The notes: generated from the letters alone by a model not told the origin. Counted from the first letter of the stretch, positions 1 through 31,922 are shown. The stretch: 64,000 nucleotides of DNA from Albula goreensis (GCA_022829145.1 CM040743.1:10124146-10188145); one strand, 5' to 3'. A program made the numbers and translations.

Positions 1-2300
1 CCAGTGTGTCATCTAATTGGTTCTCTTTTTAATGTATAAAATATTAGTTGAAATATGTAATGTTAACGCAAGAGTGATTCCCATGTTACATGTTTTTCCA
101 AAGTGATGAGCTACACAGCAGGATGTGTGCCATTGGGCATTAGAAGAGAGGCATCTTGAAAACAATAAGTGGAAAAAGGTAGTTTATGTATTGGAATACT
201 GTACATGCAGTGTACACTCTGATGTTTGGTTTGTATGTGTTTCAGGTTTTCGAGGCGGATGTCTTCATTTACTAACCTGCAGGACTTGCCAGATGGAGTT
301 ACGCACCAGTTCAAACAGTATTGTTGCATGTTTGCACAGCTTGACATCTGAAACTGAAGGAGTATTAAGAAGGAGAACCACAGAGCTCAGCTGAGTCATG
401 TCCAGGGAGGATGATATAAAAGACAATGTAAGGAGCAGATTTTCCACTAGATGCATTGTGTCTGCTCTCTTTTTGAGGGAGTTCCAAAGAGTGTGGTGTC
501 AGTCTCAAACTACTGTACTGTACATTTTCACAATGCACATACAATGTCAGCAGAGATTCAGAATGGCTAGGACAATGCTCACATAACAGTAGCATGTGTG
601 TGGAATCTTCTGATGTGAATTTTGCCTCCCTGAGAGGGAGGGATTCGTTATTTGGGATGTCTGCGTCTTGTTGCTCAACAGCATTAGTCAATGGATCGCC
701 CACAGTCTGCCTGCAAAAGTTTCCCAAGATATGTTTTACTCTAAATCATGTCTGTGCAAGCTCAAATACCTGTTTCCAGCAGAACCTATACATTTATGAG
801 CTGTTCCAGCTTGATAGCAGCCCTGACTGTGGCCCCTGAGCACAAAAGGGGAGCATCAAAAAATAAACTTGGTATTGCTCTGAGCCCCAGGTGGAGCTGG
901 AGCAGAGCTGAACAGGGGCCAGGTTCAGTGTAAAGCATCCCTGGTGGAGTGCTAGCTCTGGGAATGCCCTGCACAACCACCACTAAGTCTGCTACATGAC
1001 ATGAATGAATCAGCAGATCCAGCCTATGGCGTGACACAGGCCAATGGCCTCCAGTCAGAGCACTGAATGAACAAGAGTAAGACCTGAGCCCTGGCATAGT
1101 GTCAGAGCAGTTGCTTGGGAACTTTCCAGAGTTATTTCACATCACAACATCAACCCATTCAAGTAAAATATGGCCTTAAGTGACCAAAATGACAGCCTGA
1201 AAGGACTCATTGGACTGAAGAAAGCAGGGAGCCAAATGAAAAAGTGAATTGGTAGTGAAGAGCTCTGCAACAGACCTTCCATAGTGGCAGTCACATGTCC
1301 AGCCCCTGGTGCCTGGCATGGCATGGCAAAGTGCACAAAACTTCAGGCTGTGGCTTCCCCCTGCTAGAGAGGGAAGCAGCGACAGTGCACTGTCATCGAA
1401 CAGGAAGAGAACTGGGGCGTTTAATGGAGCTCGTCCAAACACGAGACACCAGATCCCAAACTTAGACATGACCGATGACTCAGACACATAACCACACACC
1501 AGCCCGTTACTGTGGAGAGTGGAAAAACCCCGAACTGCCATTTTGCTTGTTTCATTTAGCTTGTGAGATGCATTCCTGTTTAACTCTTCACTTCATCTAC
1601 TTTAGGATGCTTTCATTCCCCTCAGTTCAGTAATGCAGGAAGCGCAAAACGTTGCTTTCCTAACTGGTCACATGTATCATGCTTTGAAAAAATATTTACC
1701 TGATTTTATTCTTTTTGTTGTGGTAGAACTATGTAGAGGAAATCTCAGAGAAAAATGACGATGAAACATATAATCTTCAAATGGGAAGAAGTAAATAAAC
1801 AATTAGGCCTGAATTAGGCCAGTGTAGGTCTGACTAACTTTGGCACTTACCATCACAACATGTCACAATCGAAAGAAATTCTATAAGACCTCCAGAAAAA
1901 AACTGTTGAACATGAATAAAGTTTTTCAGCTACATCTCTGTAGCAGTCAATCAGTTACAGTAAAGATGAAAGTATATCTTTGTCTTCTTGCTTTTGTATC
2001 AAAGAATCAATACTCCCATAGGACCGAGTCATATTTGCTTGTGAGTTATCACGAAAACAATCAGGAAAACTTGATGCCGTTTCAGTTAAAAGTTGTATAT
2101 ACATCAGCAGGATTTTTATCTGGAAGGACACATATTTTCCGCTCTGTGCTGTGACTCACATAGGTATTTTGCTATAAAAAACAGACAGGCTCAGCTCTTA
2201 AAGAAAATCACAAGATGGTGATGTTTGTTTGTCTGGTCAGTGAGACTATTGTACCACAACACAGGATCTTTGTGTGTGTGTGTGTGTGTGTGTGTGCATG

Positions 2301-2334
<34 letters not shown>

Positions 2335-4190
2335 CACACATCTAGTCCAGTGACCAGATACTTTGGAGCATATTGAGCAGAAGGTGAAATGCGCCTCCTC
2401 TGAACCCCACCCTTCTCTCTGTCCTGATTTTGATGTGGAATGTCTTTAGCACACCATAAAGACAAAGAGAGGAAATAATGGTGGCACACTGCCCAGCTAA
2501 CTTTCTGGTGCCCACATTGTTCTTCGAATGTTAGGGAGGGTAAAAAATACGTTCACAGCATGTGCATTTGTCCAGCGATCTGGGGGTTCCCTGAACAGTA
2601 TCTTGGAGTCACTAGCAGAACTGCAGGAGTGACCTAAGGAGGTCTTTCAGATTCTCAATTTCTTTTTCCAAGAAAAAATGCGTCTTTATTGAGTGTCATT
2701 ACTAATATCAACTGAGTCCATTATCCAAATTTCAAACTCTTTGCATTGATTTAATCTGCAGCACAATTAATACAATTAATTGTGATACTTACAATTAATT
2801 TAACACTCAGCCCCCTGATCAAATTTTTCATGACTACGACGACAAAACAGGATCTTGTAAAAGTATATCTAGAATTATTTTCTGTGATACAGAACTTGTT
2901 TGAAATGATGCAATTTTTCAAGACTGTTTTTAGACATTCTCATCCTAATGTCATTTTACAACCAAAAGAATGTTTACCAGTGATGGAGACAGATACACTG
3001 AAATGCAGCATCCTGGGAAGTGTCCTTTAAAAAGATGCTTGCAAGTGGGTGCAGAAAGAAAGTCTCACATAAAGCAGTAATGGAACCATGGATTTAGGCT
3101 GTGGGGCAGACTGTGAAGAGTTCTATGAAATGTATCTCTGAATCAGACTTGTGACTTGTTTAATAGTGATTGAGAAAACCACAGACTCTGTGCTGTTCTT
3201 TAAGGCGAATCTTAAATAGTTCTGCATGACTTGGCAAGATGAGGAGAGTCCATGAAGGACTGTAAAATTCTTCATAAAAAGGCGTGCAAAATTATACCTT
3301 TACATTATTGTTTTCATTGCTAGTATGAATAGTAAAAATAGCATATCTTACTTGGATTAGAAAATATTAATGTTTGGATGAGTCAAACAAAACAACTAAA
3401 AGCATGTTTCATCACACTCATTACAAAGACTTTCCAACCAACACCTGTAATATTTGTGTTGGTATGCCACAACAGTAAAGACATTTTAATTTATATAAAG
3501 ATAAAGAGTTCTGGATTGGACTTCATTTAATATGAGAACTAAATCTGCAACCCCACCAATGAATGATTTTAATGATATCTACTTGTACTTGCTTTCAAGC
3601 TCCAGCCTTTTCTCACCTAAATACAATTACAATTTATAACCAATTCATTCCCTTTCTGATCATTTATCACAAGCACAATAAAACATTAAAGTACTACATA
3701 GACACTCAGCTTCTGAGCCATACTTTGGGTGATGCAGCCCAATGGCAGCTGATTCACAAAAGTACATTTATGTATTTGTAAAATTAAATACATTAAACAT
3801 CATATGCATTCATTTCTGTGAGTCATTAATTTACAGGATTTTTTATATTAGACAATTGTCAAATATTAAACTTTCTTACAATTTTGGGATACTTTACATA
3901 TGGTTAGCACAAATCCAGCCTAACGGGAAAACCTGATTTCCTAATCTTCCTCTACGCTATGTGTTTCCCTTATTTCAGTGACATCTCTAAATTCTGTCAT
4001 GTTGCATGAAACAAAACAGCATTTATCATTAGTATCTTGGGGGGAAAGCAGATTAAAAAAACAATGAATAAGAGTGTGTACCCAAGTAAGATAAAAGAGT
4101 GAGGGATGGTCTAGGGAGTATTCTCTCCAGGAGAAGAGAGGGGTAGAGAGAAAGGGTGGAGAAAAGGAGGGATGAGGGGAGTGGTGACAG
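1..4190. other. Intergenic, gene-poor
   Basis: I recognise no gene here. All open frames are short, unspliced and unlike any known family. The stretch is AT-rich with one inverted dinucleotide repeat (2271-2340). The last 100 bases become purine-rich and lead into the S100 promoter. Confidence 0.6.
2271..2340. repeat. Inverted dinucleotide repeat (TG)13-CATG-(CA)n
   Basis: A (TG)13 run is followed at once by a (CA)n run of about 40 bases with one CG interruption. The turn is the palindrome GCATGC. The two arms are complementary, so this is both a microsatellite and a near-perfect hairpin or cruciform. Confidence 0.9.
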
Positions 4191-4193
4191 CCA

Positions 4194-4200
4194 TATAAAA
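4194..4200 (+). promoter_or_regulatory. TATA box of the S100 gene
   Basis: TATAAAA sits about 30 bases upstream of a short pyrimidine-rich stretch that ends in a good splice donor (CTAG/GTGAGT at 4274/4275). S100 genes usually have a short untranslated first exon and the ATG in exon 2, so this fits the expected core promoter. The start site itself is inferred. Confidence 0.55.
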
Positions 4201-4225
4201 TGCATGTTCCACCCCTCACTCTATT

Positions 4226-4274
4226 ACTTTTTCTCTCTCACTCCCTCTCTCTTTGCAACTCTTTCCACGCCTAG
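4226..4274 (+). other. Putative non-coding exon 1 of the S100 gene
   Basis: This short untranslated exon lies between the TATA box and the donor GTGAGT at 4275. The partner acceptor would be CACAG at 6030-6034, directly before the Kozak sequence CCACCATGA. The 5' end is approximate. The structure rests on S100 family practice and the two splice motifs. Confidence 0.5.
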
Positions 4275-4860
4275 GTGAGTGAAAATGTATTGTCTTAAAA
4301 TTGCCTGATGTTGTTGAAACCATCTGACTGTTGCATCTAACTGTCTTTTCTAACTGCATTTGTTCTCTCACTTACTGTCTAGTGTTTGCAAACTCTGCTT
4401 CTGTCTGTTAAATAGGTCTCTTTTTTACTTCTGCTTTCATTGATTCTGTTTTTATTGAATTGGAATATCGTCATGTTATTGTCTGTGTTTAAGTTTGTGG
4501 TTCAGTTGTTACAAGTAGAAGTTTTCCCTTGTGTTTGTTCACGGAAGTGTGTAGATTTGCGAGTGCGTCATGTGCAGCAGAAAGCATTGCTTTGTGTGTG
4601 TGCTCTTTTTCACTGTGAAACTCCAGCAGTGCGCTGGCCAGTTTGGATGTTCATTTCCAGTTCTCTGTTCCCACCCAAAATCTGTTTTGCTCTCTCTTTC
4701 TCTCTCTCCATGATGGTTATTTCTCATTGCAAGAGCAGAGTGACACCACAGATATAACTGTTTCCATGTGTGATGCATTTGTGTGCCACGCCCGACAAGG
4801 GAAGGCTGAGAATATGAGCCCGAGCGAGGGAGAGAGAGAGAGTGAGGGAGGGCGGGGGGG

Positions 4861-4861
<1 letters not shown>

Positions 4862-4892
<31 letters not shown>
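4862..4892. repeat. (GA)n microsatellite
   Basis: A pure GA run lies inside a longer purine-rich stretch (about 4826-5010) in the putative S100 intron 1. It creates low-complexity open frames on both strands that are not genes. Confidence 0.85.
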
Positions 4893-4894
<2 letters not shown>

Positions 4895-6039
4895 AGGGAG
4901 GGAAGGACTGAGAACACCTGATCCTCTGGTGTAAAAAACAGGATGGTGGGTGGGCCAGCAGAACTGAGACGGACAGAGAGAAAGAGAGAGCGATAGAGAG
5001 AGAGAGAGTGAAATAATATGCATAATAAAAAGGGTGGCACTGTAAGAAAAAAATAAGAGTGGGAATGAAGCAGTGACGATTCAGAATAGTAATCAGAACT
5101 TTATTGGCACATATTAAAAGATGTGTGCAAAAAAGAACAATTCAAAACCACTCTGACTACTGTATAAAGAAAATGAGAGGGAGAAACAGTGGATAAAAAA
5201 TAGAAAGAACAAAGAATAGAAAGTACAAAAGAAAAGTGGTCAGAGATGAGTGAGGAGGAGAGAGTGACTCTCATGTGACTTGCATTGGGCAAACATCAAC
5301 TGGCATTTGAACCCCTCCCACATTTTTTGTTTGGCTGTTTGTAACAGAGGCAATCGAGCGGGCCCAGAGCAGCGCCCAAGCCTTTTACCCGCCCTGCTCC
5401 CTCTGCTCCTCCTTCAATCTTAAACATCCATCTCTGCTTTAATTATAATGTAGTGAAATATAACCTCCTATCCTAATGCTGTTATCCTCATTCTTGCTGT
5501 GCACTATGTATTTACTGTGAATTTTCCCATCGAAGCGGCAAGTAGATATATTATTTAACTTTTTTGACTGCTTTTAATTATTTTCTTTAAATGTGTGGTG
5601 CAGCTATAACCTTCCTTTTATTTTCTTGCCCTCCATTGTGCAAAGTCTGTCATTAAAATCGATCCCTTATACACTTATACGCCGCCCCTGTAATTACAGA
5701 CAGTTCAATTGCAGCCTCTGCTGTAATCTGTATTTGTGTTTTACGTTTACTGGGGGGCCAAGCAGTGCAGTTCCTGTGAGTCCGTCACCCCAAACAAAAG
5801 GGTTTCTTCAAAATCCAGAGATTAGAGCAATTATAGAAGCAGGCTCTTCAAAAACCACCTGTTACCTTGGATTAGCCTCCTGGATCACCACCTGGATTAG
5901 CCTGAGTCTGTTATCTGATTTAAGGCAGCACTGAAAAAAAGACCTAGCAAGGACTCAACGGCGACACCTAGAGGACGCTTTTTATGTTGTGTAACTGACA
6001 AGTTCCTCTCTATTTCCCTCACTCTGTTCCACAGCCACC

Positions 6040-6692
<653 letters not shown>

Positions 6693-6871
6693 TAGATCGC
6701 CCTCTGGCGACTGTTTCATCGAATTGGAAACAAAAATGTATTGTCAGAGACATAGCTACAAATAGATGAGAACATAGAGAGATCGACACAAACTTATCAA
6801 TACAGAGAGATCATACACATGCTCATTCTAGATTTTCAAAAATGAATGCAAACTTTGTCATATGATTAAAC

Positions 6872-6892
6872 AATAAACATGGCTGAAATAAA
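6872..6892 (+). terminator. S100 polyadenylation signals
   Basis: Two AATAAA hexamers, at 6872-6877 and 6887-6892, lie 180-200 bases after the S100 stop. A T-rich stretch follows (CTTTGTTTTTAC). They are the likely 3' end of the S100 transcript. Confidence 0.7.
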
Positions 6893-9800
6893 CTTTGTTT
6901 TTACTAACATTATCATAGTTTGTGTGGAAGTCTTTGTGATCATTGTATCAGGTGTAGTACAATGTGGTCAATTAATGTAAGCAAGTACCTTTATATGTGT
7001 CTCTTTTGTGTTTAGAAATGAGTGTAAATATTCCTCTTTCTCTTATTCTCTAGTGAGAAAATAGAAGACACATGCATCTAAGTGTGTGTAGGGCATCTCT
7101 GTTGCTGGTTATTTTGCTGGATTTCATTGCACTGTCCTTGAAAACAATCATACAATATTTTCAGAAACTAAAAATAATCTCCAGACACAATGGGATAAGA
7201 TAAAGGTCTTACTGAAATCATGTGGGGTGTGAGGACAAGACTCTAATACAGACTGGGCTGAGCCACTCAAGACAGAGGTCTAATTACTGCTGCTGAGAAA
7301 TAATTACTTGTAGCCATGGAGACCAATCTGTCAGGTGTGTCTAAACAGCCTTGTTTTCCTTCAGAAGCTCTCTCAGTGATGACTGTAAGATCCAGATCAC
7401 CATCTGACCCTGCTATTGGCTAGGGGTACCAAGGGAGATGTATGATTGGCCATAATATTTCCCAGAATGGGTGGGCTTTAGCTAACTGGGTATTCTCCGC
7501 CTCTTTATTCAATAGCAACATCTGTAATTGATCAGCCTGTACCAAAACACATAGACTTTCCACTGCACACCTAAGTCACTGGATTACAGAGAGAAAAGGG
7601 GTGGTAGCATGCAGCACTTGATTTAGTGAGGATGTTGAAGCAATGAAATAGGTCTATAACTACAACTGGAAATCCCAGCTAGGAATTCTGAGTCCAAGAA
7701 AATTCCCTGTACAGGTTTTAATCTTTAATTCAATATGTTTATCAAATACATTTTTAAATAAAATTATCTTCATTTTAAGTTGCCAGTTTTAAGATGGCCT
7801 TATACTGGTTTTTTACATGGTCAATATTTTGATTGGAGGAACAAAATGATGCCAACAACATAAAAATGCATAGTTGTGAGTCTGGAGATTTCCCTTAGCC
7901 TTGAAAATAGACCATCATGTTTCTCCTTTTGCTCATAATTTGAATTAATTTAGTAAAGAATGCAACATTTGGTGTTTGAGAGTACAGAGGCCTTCAGCAG
8001 TTTTGTCAAATCTGTAAATACTATAAATGGCTGCTTTTATCTGAAGGATGTTTTCCCGATTTTATATTTTAGCCTGGAAGAGTTCCATTAATTCAAGAGG
8101 GTGAAACATGGTTGGGTTTGGAAAGGAAGCCAAATAAACATAGACTAATCATCCATTAGCCAATTATCAAAGAACAGCTGTAAGAGCCAGGTTTTTAAAG
8201 ATGTGTTTATTTTAAGCATTGCATCATCCAAAACCTTTGCCCTCCTATCCTGGCAGCCCACTTAGACAACAGTAATGAGCAGGAAAATGACAGACTCGCG
8301 CACTAACAGGCAAAGAGAAGGAATGTGGGAGGGTAATTATCAGTACACTCATGCATTCTTGTGTGGCCAGACATCCAGACTCTAGCCACTCCCTACCCTT
8401 ATTGCATACATTCATTCTGTGCACAAACTGCAGACACACTCTTAATGCTTGTGACAGGCAAGAATGACACATATCATGAAACATCCAAATGCCTAAGGGG
8501 TCATTTTGCTAGGAAGCTTGCAGACAGACTGGTAAAATCACTGGCCCAAAGTCTCATTCACAAAATGCACATCCCATCAACTCCCGTACATATATGACCC
8601 CTAAGTACCAATAAAGCATAAGATTTAAGCTCACAAATAACTCATACGTTTAGATGAGAGTCACACTCTAAATAACATATCTGCTTCGTTCACTCTATAT
8701 CCTGCCAGTAATGATTACACATCAATGGTCATCAGGCATCATGTTATTGATCTTTGCTGTAACCAACCCGGACATTATTAAAGCGAATTCATTGTTATTT
8801 CAATGCAATGTTGCCATCATGTGGACAGCACTTGTGATTGCATGCTAGTTCAGATGGCTGAGAAACTTCAGATATTGAGGAAATTGTTCAGAGTCTATAT
8901 CTCTTATGAATCAGTTATCTTGGGCACAGTTTTGTTTGTTTTTCCCTTTGAATTAATGATATTACTTTTATCTAAATATTTCCTATCCTACAATGCCTTG
9001 TGGTTTTTTCCCCCTCTTTCTCCATCTCCTTCCTCCAACATCCTGCATCAGTTAAGATGGGGGCAGACCAGTTTTATGTCATGCAAAGTGTGCGCCACCA
9101 GCTTCTGCACCTTTCACATTGCTGCTCATTGAATGTTCCACACAGTCCTTAAAAGGGAGGATAAGGCAGGCCACAGGCTCCCGACTGACCCAGTCATCCA
9201 TGCAAATTGAGGCAGGCCTTACTGACTGATACCCTATTTCACTGGGTAATGCTATAGACAATCACTCATCATACAAGGGGGCTTCCGGTGACACTGGCAC
9301 AGTTAGGATTCCATTCTACACCATGGGGCATGTTACTGCACTATGAAGCACTGGGCCAACCACCTGAAAAACCAGCTATATGCTTTTCATTTTCAAACAA
9401 AAAAAGAATTTCCAGAGTCAGCACCATAAAAGACTCCAACAGCTGGAAATAAAAACACCATATTGGCTTTTGGAGAAGTGCACACCGAGCTAAAGTGGGT
9501 CAGAAACTCGTTTCTTTTCCCCCAGTGCTAAAATCACCTCCACCCCAAAAAAATTCTGCCAAACCACATCCTACAACTAAAGAAACTGCTGATGACCACT
9601 TTCTTTATGAACTATGGCCAAGTTTTTTAAATGCTGAGCTAATAGTTTTGATAGGTTTTGATTCATCATAATGTATTTATACATGTTTAAATTACTGCAT
9701 TGAAAGGCTGCGTTTATAACAGTAGAATTAGCAAAAGTTTATTCTAGTATTTTTACTAACCATAAAATACACAGTTAAATATAGAAATTTACTATGAAAT

Positions 9801-10239
9801 AATGACCCAATACGTACAATACACATTACCGGATTGCAACCTCCTCTGTCAATTCTGGGGAATGCAGACAAATGTGTGCTCTTCTGTAAACCATGAAGTC
9901 AAGACGCTGCTTCTTCTCACATTTGCACTCCACAATTCAAGCTCTAATAAGCATTGAGTCAGAAACTTTTAGATTTATAGTCAGTTGACGGCACCAAAAT
10001 GACTTACTAGTCCTCTGTTACTTGTAACGTTTTACCAGCAATCATTAAGAATCAAAATGACTTATTCACAATGTGCATACCTGTATTTGCTTTGGATGTT
10101 ATTGAGATTGTGTGATAATTCTTAGAATTTGAAGATGATTTTACCAGAGATTTGGAATCAATGTAATGTTACTCATATGTGTGCTTTGAAAAGCCATGTG
10201 AAATGAGGGAATTCGACGCATCTCACTGTGTTATTTCAT
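6893..10239. other. Intergenic between S100 and snx27
   Basis: No gene is recognised. Short open frames (for example 8803-9132) have no family resemblance and no splice context. Several CCAAT/ATTGG motifs occur at 7415-7520 without further promoter evidence. Confidence 0.55.
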
Positions 10240-27019
<16,780 letters not shown>

Positions 27020-27580
27020 AACAACCGCATCGCAACAGTCAACATCCACAAACCCGCCAACAGAAGGAGATCACAACGCTGGGAGGAAGGGAACACTGGG
27101 ACAGAAAACGCTGCAGGATTTCAAAACCAAACCCATGAGTGCAGAGGAAGAGAACTTTGAGGGATGTACACTGTAAATTTAATTAAGGTTTTTTTCATGA
27201 CTTAATAATCTTTAGAATCCTCCACACATCACTTCACTTCATGGGGCTGGGCCCGACCGGGATCGGCAACTGTTTTTGTGCATTGTGTTTGGTCGAAGAA
27301 ACAGTACATCCCCACAGCACTATTGGTCGGTAGAAGAAATTGGCCAACGGCTTAGAGGAGGAGACCAACATCTTGCAATGTGATTGGTCAGGAAGGCCGA
27401 CCTCTGATGTGATTGGTATGAACGATTACAAATTGTGCCTCTGACTTTTGGGGACTTGCTCGGGAAGAGGGCAATATTGAAGAATGGCAAGAGTGAGATT
27501 TCTATCAATGCTAGAAAAAGACAGGCAGCAAAATAGAACAAGTTGAAATCCTGTAATCTCTCAACAAAATTAATAAAAGG
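27020..27580 (+). other. snx27: snx27 3' UTR (minimum extent)
   Basis: Non-coding sequence after the stop, ending near an AATAAA at 27572-27577. It contains four ATTGG words in 27320-27420. The true 3' end may lie further downstream. Confidence 0.5.
27572..27577 (+). terminator. snx27: Candidate snx27 polyadenylation signal
   Basis: AATAAA about 550 bases after the snx27 stop codon. It is the first perfect hexamer after the stop that I noticed. There is no strong GT-rich downstream element, so confidence is modest. Confidence 0.45.
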
Positions 27581-30505
27581 AAAAAAAGTCATAGATGGAG
27601 AGATAGCAGCCTTCAGAAACGAAGGGATGAAAAAGTAGAACTAATATTTCTGGAGTCAAAACTAACTGCATTAAAACAAATGCTGGCTACTGCTGGCAGC
27701 TATTTCCGTGATTCGATTTGCAGTGGATGCGCTTTTGCTGAATTAACACAATGAAATATAATTCCTCACAAACTGACATTATTGCTTTTAGCCAGAGTTC
27801 AAGCACGTGGCCTCAAAATATTTTTTGAGGTAATTTAGCAAAAGTATGTTGCTGTAAAAAGAAAAAAAAACCAAGCCTTGACAGTAAATCATTAGAGAGT
27901 GGATGGCTTCAAGGAAGATCTGAATAAGGCAAAGAGAAGGAGGCAGGACGTAAGATGAGCAAACCACTGAGAAAGAAAAGAAGTAATGTTTCTCACAGTT
28001 GAGTGCGAAAATATCAGTGTGGAAAATGTCAAACAAAGGGCATGATGTCCTAGTATTTGAAGCTGCAGTTCCTTCTGCAGACACCAGATGGCACCGTGGG
28101 TCTGTGCTCCAATGATGTACTGAGCTTAGAAAAAGAAGTCTTCCGGCCTAAATCACTGAAATCTCTCCCTTGGGGTTTGTATCTTACTGACAGTGTTCTG
28201 TGCTGCAGTGTGTCTAGCCAACTGATCTGGAAGGCTCAATGTTAGGAGGATAGGATTTGTGTGTGTGTGTGTGTGTCTGCGCGCGCGTGTGTGTGTGCAC
28301 ATGCTTCAGAATTCTCAACGTTGAGAGTGGCAGGTGTCTGTGCATTTTTCTCATGGTTATAACGATAGGGTGTATAGGGTGTTGGATGCTGTGTAATCTG
28401 TTGGGGTGCTCTGGACGGATGTGCTTATCGGACAGCGGACAGGGATCAATAAGATAAGGAGGCCTTGTCCCTGGCGGTAATCCGTTTGGCAATAGGCCAA
28501 AGTGAAGGAAGGACAGAAGTAAGGAAGAGGTATGTTTCTGGTGGAGGAGAGCCTGCCATTACAGCGAGAGAGCTGGAGAGATGCAGGGAGCAACAACGTT
28601 TGAAGCCGCTATCATTTCATCATCTCCTGACATTCTAAATCTCCCCCCTCCGCCTTTTACCCCACTCCTCCATTTTCAAAACAGATAAGTGGTCTCATCG
28701 TGAGGCTCACTGCAGTGTAGGCGGGTTTTTCTACATTAGAAGAGGGTAAACTGCCATTTCAGACTGTATTTGGGTTTTTGTTGACATGGCTCTTACTTTA
28801 GTCTCTCCTGTTGTCTTCTTTGGTCTTTTTTAACTTGGGGTCAGGACTCTTAGGTTGCCAGACCAGGTCCAGGGGATATAAACATGCCAGTGGGTTTTGA
28901 TCCATCTGATTTCTGCTCTCACAGGGTCCCCTGCACATTTACCCGCCCTGGTTCTGCAGCGCTGCAGTACAGCTCTCTGCAAGCCACTGGCGCTGTCAGG
29001 CCCGGCCCAGGAAATGCCATTGGTTTAATCAAGAAAATGAGTCAGAGTACCACGCTGTCAGTTGCCTGCCTGGAACAACAGCCTTTAAATGCTGTGACCT
29101 GGTTCCCCTGGTAACCCTGAAAGAAATGTGGCCCTGAAGGACCAGGTTTCAGTAGCCCTACTTTAGACATTTGCAGGTGTGTATTTGCTTACTCTTCTGT
29201 GCAGTGTGGCTTACACTAAGGTCAAAAGACCACTAGAATGGGTGCAAAACATTGTCTGGATTCACAAACAAATCTGAATTAATGCACCATGTAAAACCCT
29301 GCCCCCATTCTGAAAGGGTAAAGGAGTGAAGTGTCTGTCAGTCCTGCTCCTTGAAAGCTCCAATCAAGTGGTTTTTACAGCTATCAAAAAGCAACTGAAA
29401 TTCCCTGACTGCAGGCAATGACAGCTGTAGGGCCAGCTATTGGTTATTAATGAATTATGTGCTCGGGTGGGGCGGGACAACAGCCCTGAAAGATGAGACT
29501 TGGTCAGTTTGATTGCACCGGCACTTTGGGCACAATGCAACACATCTTTCTGTGCCAGCCACGGTTTGGGGCTATGCTGTAGGGACACTGCGCAGTGCAA
29601 CGGGTAGACGTGGAAAAGGTCCCGTCCTGACCTTTCCTCAGGAGTGCTCCATATCCTCAGGCCCACCCTCTCTCCCCCCTATTTAATCCCAGCAAGGATC
29701 TCATCTCAAATTTACCTCTTAATTAGTATTCATGATGTCATATTTATTTTAACATGATGTCCACTCCAACCTGAATAAGTGTTTTGGGTGCATCTCTGTC
29801 TCTGACAGTGTTTCGAACAGTTTGGCTTTGTAGTATGCATTGGCCCCTAGCGTGTAAATTCGGCCATATCCACACACGCACACCTCTGCTCGCAGGGCTC
29901 CAGCATACACTGTCATGACTCACCGGATCATTGTCATAGCAACAGGAGGATCCAGAGCCATGCGGCATTAGTCCTCAGACACCTGACTTCCATGACTAAA
30001 CAGGCAGGTGAATATATGTCACTCACAGCCCACCAAGGAACAAAGCTTGGAAGGGCTTTAAAGTGTACAGGCTAAAGAGCAGTGTTAGAATGTCCTGGAT
30101 TCCCCAATTGCGCACAGCTTCTCTGCTGGGCTGTGTCTTACCCCGCCCTCAAAAAGCCCACCGATGTATCATGATGCATTTAAGAAGCCAGTCACAATTT
30201 TTTTTTTTGTCACCGGTAGCGCATGCGTTGTCATAAGTGCAATTTCTCTTCCCCTTTCTGTGAATCACGGTGATGGAGTGACTGGAGCCGTTATGGGCCA
30301 GTTTATCAAGCTGTCTTCTCCAATTCCACAGCCCCTCTGATTCAGCTCCGCAGAGATGAGCGATCACCCTTTTTATCTTAGATTACGTCGTCGTTGGGAA
30401 GAATGTCCCCGAGGAATAAGTGCTGTTATATGAATGTCATGTATTCAGGGTAAATTCATTTGTAATCCATGATTCAGTACTGAGGGCTTTCATCCATTTT
30501 CATTC

Positions 30506-30770
<265 letters not shown>

Positions 30771-31736
30771 TCTATGTTCAGTGCTGGAGGGTGTCAGACC
30801 GAACATTGTTATTAAGTTTTATAGAGAGTATATTCCCTATCTCCTAACTAATATAACCAACTTTAATTTATGTCAAGTAAATATGAAGACTGTAGAAAAT
30901 CTTAGTGTACAATATTACCTTTTTTGAAAGGGGACGGGGGTGCCCGACAAACTAAACAGTGCAACAAGTTGAGACACAAATATGTGATGTTTAATTTTCT
31001 TACATAAATCATGCCAAACTAACAAACGTTTCATTGAAAAAAAGGAAAAAATGAGAAGGCTAGCTCACTGCTAGAAAAAAAATGTTTGATAATGTCATTT
31101 AGTGTAATAAATTGTAACATATTATTTTAAATAAATTGATTTATTGTTGAAAAAACCATTTCTGTGTATGTGTGTGTCTGTGTGAAGGGTCCACTCACCA
31201 GGCAGTGTAAGAAGGAATCCATCTCTATTTGCCTCTTCATTCATTCTGAGCCTCCCATGTTTCTTGCCTCTGTGGATTTGGCAATTTAATTTCTGCATGT
31301 GTTTAAAAAAGAATCACTGAATGTGTGAGGTTAGTCTAAAGCTGGTAGAGACCTTAAGGTAAACACAGGCTTGAGTGTTAGTCACACTCACTGGGTCAAC
31401 AACAAGCACCACCCACGCACCAACTTCATTCAAGTTTTAAAAGAGGAACAGCTTTGCAGATCCAAGCTATTTCATTGTGATCTCGTGAAAAGCCTGGATT
31501 TCATTGACCTTTTCAGTCTGCAGGAAATCTGAGATTAGAAGATATGAGATTTGGTTGTAAAACTTCAACAGAGATGGAGATAATTCATTAATATAGTGGA
31601 ATTCACATATAACATCAAAACATTAGCTAGCATTTCTGCTCTAAGAAAGATGGCTTCTTGGGTTCATTTTCACCATCCTTAGGTGACTGTTGCAGTAGAT
31701 GACCTATTATATTGGCTGTATGATTTAAGACTTTAA

Positions 31737-31922
31737 CAGGGTAGTCAACCCTTATCCTTGAGAGCTACTGGCTGTGCTGGTTTTTGCTGTTGCTCTGTGA
31801 TTAATTGATCAGTAAGTACACACTTAACTCACCTCCCCTGGTGTTCTTTGTCTGAATTGCTAGCTGATTTTAATGTGAAAATAACAACTGGTATCCCTGT
31901 TGCTCTCTGGGACCAGTGTTAC
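31737..31922. mobile_element. Short non-autonomous hAT-like repeat remnant
   Basis: It starts CAGGGTAGTCAACCCTTATC and continues with CTGTGCTGGTTTTTGCTGT, followed by ACTCACCTCCCCTGGTGT. This matches the general layout of a dispersed fish repeat I recognise from memory (a start of the type CAGGGTTGTCAA, then TGCTGGTTTTTG, then a CACCTGGTGT core). The right end is decayed. The family name is not assigned. Confidence 0.5.
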
